A DNA stretch of 64,000 bases from Plecoglossus altivelis (taxonomy: Eukaryota; Chordata; Actinopteri; Osmeriformes; Plecoglossidae). Below, piece after piece: positions 62,190 to 64,000 of the stretch (positions are counted from its first letter, which is position 1; each line of letters begins with the position of its first letter). The DNA lies in NCBI GenBank assembly GCA_036571765.1, contig BROE01000022.1, forward strand, positions 9,207,575 to 9,271,574. The letters run 5' to 3'. Below the pieces are notes generated by a model. That model did not search any database, was not told the origin of the DNA, and worked only from the letters and a program-made list of their open reading frames with translations. A program made the translations under genes and the position numbers.

Positions 62190-62430
62190 CCACAAATACT
62201 TCAGAGTTTAGCGCTGTCTATCTTTTTAGGACTAATTGATTTCATCCAATCTGAGGAAGGAAATAGTCCACAAAGTATTGCAAAATCGATGTGTTGACAC
62301 AGAATTAGAGCTGGGACTCTCATTTCGCTTGTCAGACAACCCTATTAATTGCCCCTGTTCCTATGGCAGAGGCCTTAAGCTAATCACTATTCAGTTTGAT
62401 GGCAATGAGAAGTGAATGGAGCTGTGTAGT
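62190..62430. other. Candidate conserved non-coding element
   Basis: Repeat-free, moderately AT-rich unique sequence between low-complexity tracts, with several ATTA-type cores (AACTAATTGATTT-like near 62,230 and TATTAATTG near 62,343). Only composition suggests function. Confidence 0.2.
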
Positions 62431-63034
62431 CAGGGCCAGAGGGTGGCTTGGTAAGCCTCTCTGCAGCTCCTTATTTCAGCCATTAGTATTGATTACACAC
62501 ACTCATACAAGCCTCTAAAGAGACTTCCCTCCCCTCCTAAATACCCACATTTCATTTGAAGTCCTTCCCCTTCGGTGTTTGGAAATCCGGACTTCTTTCA
62601 ATATTTGCTTTGGCCCTGGGAATGTGACTCCGAAATTCATCCCCTGTTTGGGTGACTTTGTCCTGAACTGGAGGGGCACGGAGCATCGTGACGCAGTGTA
62701 CGTCAGGCTGCAGCCATGGACGAGCGCAGATATTAGTCCGTCTTTTTTACCATCCGAATGCTGAGGATGACATACCGGATCAGGTCCCCTAACATCCTGC
62801 ATTCTCAGAGGGGTGCCGCGTCCGTTTTACTAGCATCCAGACAGCCGTGCAGAGTGCTGCCGGAAGACTTGAACAGTCTGTTTTTAGGACAAGCAGAGAG
62901 GGATGCAGTGACGTGACCATTGATTGTGTGTAGAGCAGTTTCCCCTCATGCATATGGATCAGGCCAACACGACTGTTTGGCCAAACACATCGGCTAAAAT
63001 TGGCACAGGCCAATGAGGCACAGGCGTTCCCTTT

Positions 63035-63078
63035 GAGAGAGCGAGAGCGAGAGCGAGAGAGAGAGAGCGAGAGCGAGA

Positions 63079-63109
<31 letters not shown>

Positions 63110-63110
63110 A
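63035..63110. repeat. (GA)n with GAGC interruptions
   Basis: Microsatellite of GAGAGC and GAGA units. Confidence 0.95.
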
Positions 63111-63256
63111 GAAATGCAATTTAGAGAAAAACAAATCGGGGATGCCAGCAGGCCCCTTCTTCTGGATGTGTCTTGGGGACTGCCAGCCCAGAAGGCTGTT
63201 GAAGATGTAAGCGACTAGGCCATGCTAATAATAGGACCATCTTAGCGTGTGCATGT

Positions 63257-63302
63257 TTGTGTGTGTGTGTATGTGTGTACGCGTATGTGAGAGTATGTGT
63301 GA
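63257..63302. repeat. (TG)n-rich tract
   Basis: TG repeats with TACGCG and AGAG breaks. Confidence 0.85.
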
Positions 63303-63830
63303 GAATGTGGCATGAATAAAACATCGGAGTGTTTTTGTGAATGTGCACAGTGTGGTGTAATCAGCCTATCAATCAGCGGTTACACGTATGACCAACGTGT
63401 GTTTGCACATAATCAATTTGGCATGTATGTTTCCAATGATTCGTATGCAGAACTGATCCACTGAACAAAACAAGGGCATCTGGTATATCTCCTTGATCCT
63501 GTTGATGTATGGTGGTCCATGTCTCTGCTAAACTTTGCTCGTCGGCACACGGCGCGCGTGGGCGTACGCACGTGTGTGTGCGTGCGTGCACGAACGGAGA
63601 TTTCGCAACATCTGTGACCGTTCGTGCGTTGCAATTGTTTTCTTTCCGTCTGTCTAAACAATATGTACGGGAACAAGGAACGCTGCGTGTGTGTGTTATT
63701 GTGGGCTCATCTGCGTGAGCTTCTGCACCGAAAGAGAACCAGCATGCCTGTCAGGAATCCGCAACTGTACGTTTCGATCCGTCTTCCACTGAAGAGGTGG
63801 CAGGGGCCAGTTTGGGTGCAGTATAAGGGC

Positions 63831-63874
63831 GAGGAGGAGGAGGAGGAGGAGGAGGAGAGGGGGGGGGGGGGGGG
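63831..63874. repeat. (GAG)n followed by poly-G
   Basis: About nine GAG/GGA units (63,831-63,858), then 16 G (63,859-63,874). Confidence 0.95.
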
Positions 63875-64000
63875 TCGGTGCCTCTGCATCTCTTACACTC
63901 CGGGGCAAAGCAAAACGTTCAACTTTGAATGCTGCCTTCTGCTAATTAGCGGAATTAGCCTGAGATCAAAGAGGACAATTAAAGAGTGGTGTTTGTGGTG

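Larger units (their letters stand above)
49008..64000 (+). other. erbb4: erbb4 intron 1 (5' part, continues beyond window)
   Basis: The donor is AG|GTGAGT. No segment resembling exon 2 (start of the first receptor L domain) is found in the remaining 15 kb, consistent with the very long first intron of ERBB4 in vertebrates. Contents are listed separately: GA/CT tracts, poly-C, TG/CA arrays, a 34-bp minisatellite, an assembly gap and a few unique segments that could be conserved non-coding elements. The unique stretches 49.0-53.9, 57.1-58.3, 59.8-61.1 and 61.8-63.0 kb show no coding signal. Confidence 0.75.

Overview
The window is vertebrate nuclear DNA, almost certainly from a ray-finned fish. 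It has spliced genes with GT-AG introns, abundant (TG)n, (GA)n and poly-G/C tracts, and degraded LINE pieces. Two human-2q34-type neighbours sit only about 9.6 kb apart (stop codon to ATG). The species cannot be named from the sequence. Only about 1.65 kb of 64 kb is recognisable protein-coding sequence.

Layout: (1) 1-26.4 kb is the upstream flank of ikzf2. I see no supportable gene there. It holds simple repeats, two oppositely oriented LINE (L2/Maui-like) 3' fragments at 18.65-19.98 kb and a 750-bp polypurine G-rich tandem block at 21.6-22.35 kb. (2) 26.4-41.5 kb is ikzf2 (Helios, Ikaros-family zinc-finger transcription factor) on the + strand. Seven coding exons join in frame to a 522-residue protein with a 3'UTR of about 2 kb. 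(3) 41.5-48.9 kb is a short intergenic interval with two divergent CTCF-like motifs. (4) 48,929-49,007 is the first coding exon of erbb4 (receptor tyrosine kinase signal peptide), + strand. (5) 49.0-64.0 kb is the start of the giant erbb4 intron 1. It contains no further exon. It carries a 34-bp minisatellite of roughly 34 copies, GA/CT-rich tracts and a 277-bp assembly gap.

Most interesting point: the ikzf2 gene has zinc fingers 2-3, 4, 5 and 6 intact, but no DNA for finger 1 is visible. The acidic exon ends exactly at the Asn-Gly position where mammalian Helios has an internal alternative donor. The next bases read Gly-Lys-stop instead of the first finger. The locus as assembled can therefore encode only the finger-1-less form that mammals make by alternative splicing. 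No prokaryote-style or otherwise new multi-gene system is present.

The two genes are separate units. ikzf2 encodes a lymphoid/neural chromatin-associated DNA-binding protein, and erbb4 encodes a neuregulin receptor. They are linked by conserved synteny and share orientation, not by a common pathway that the sequence shows.
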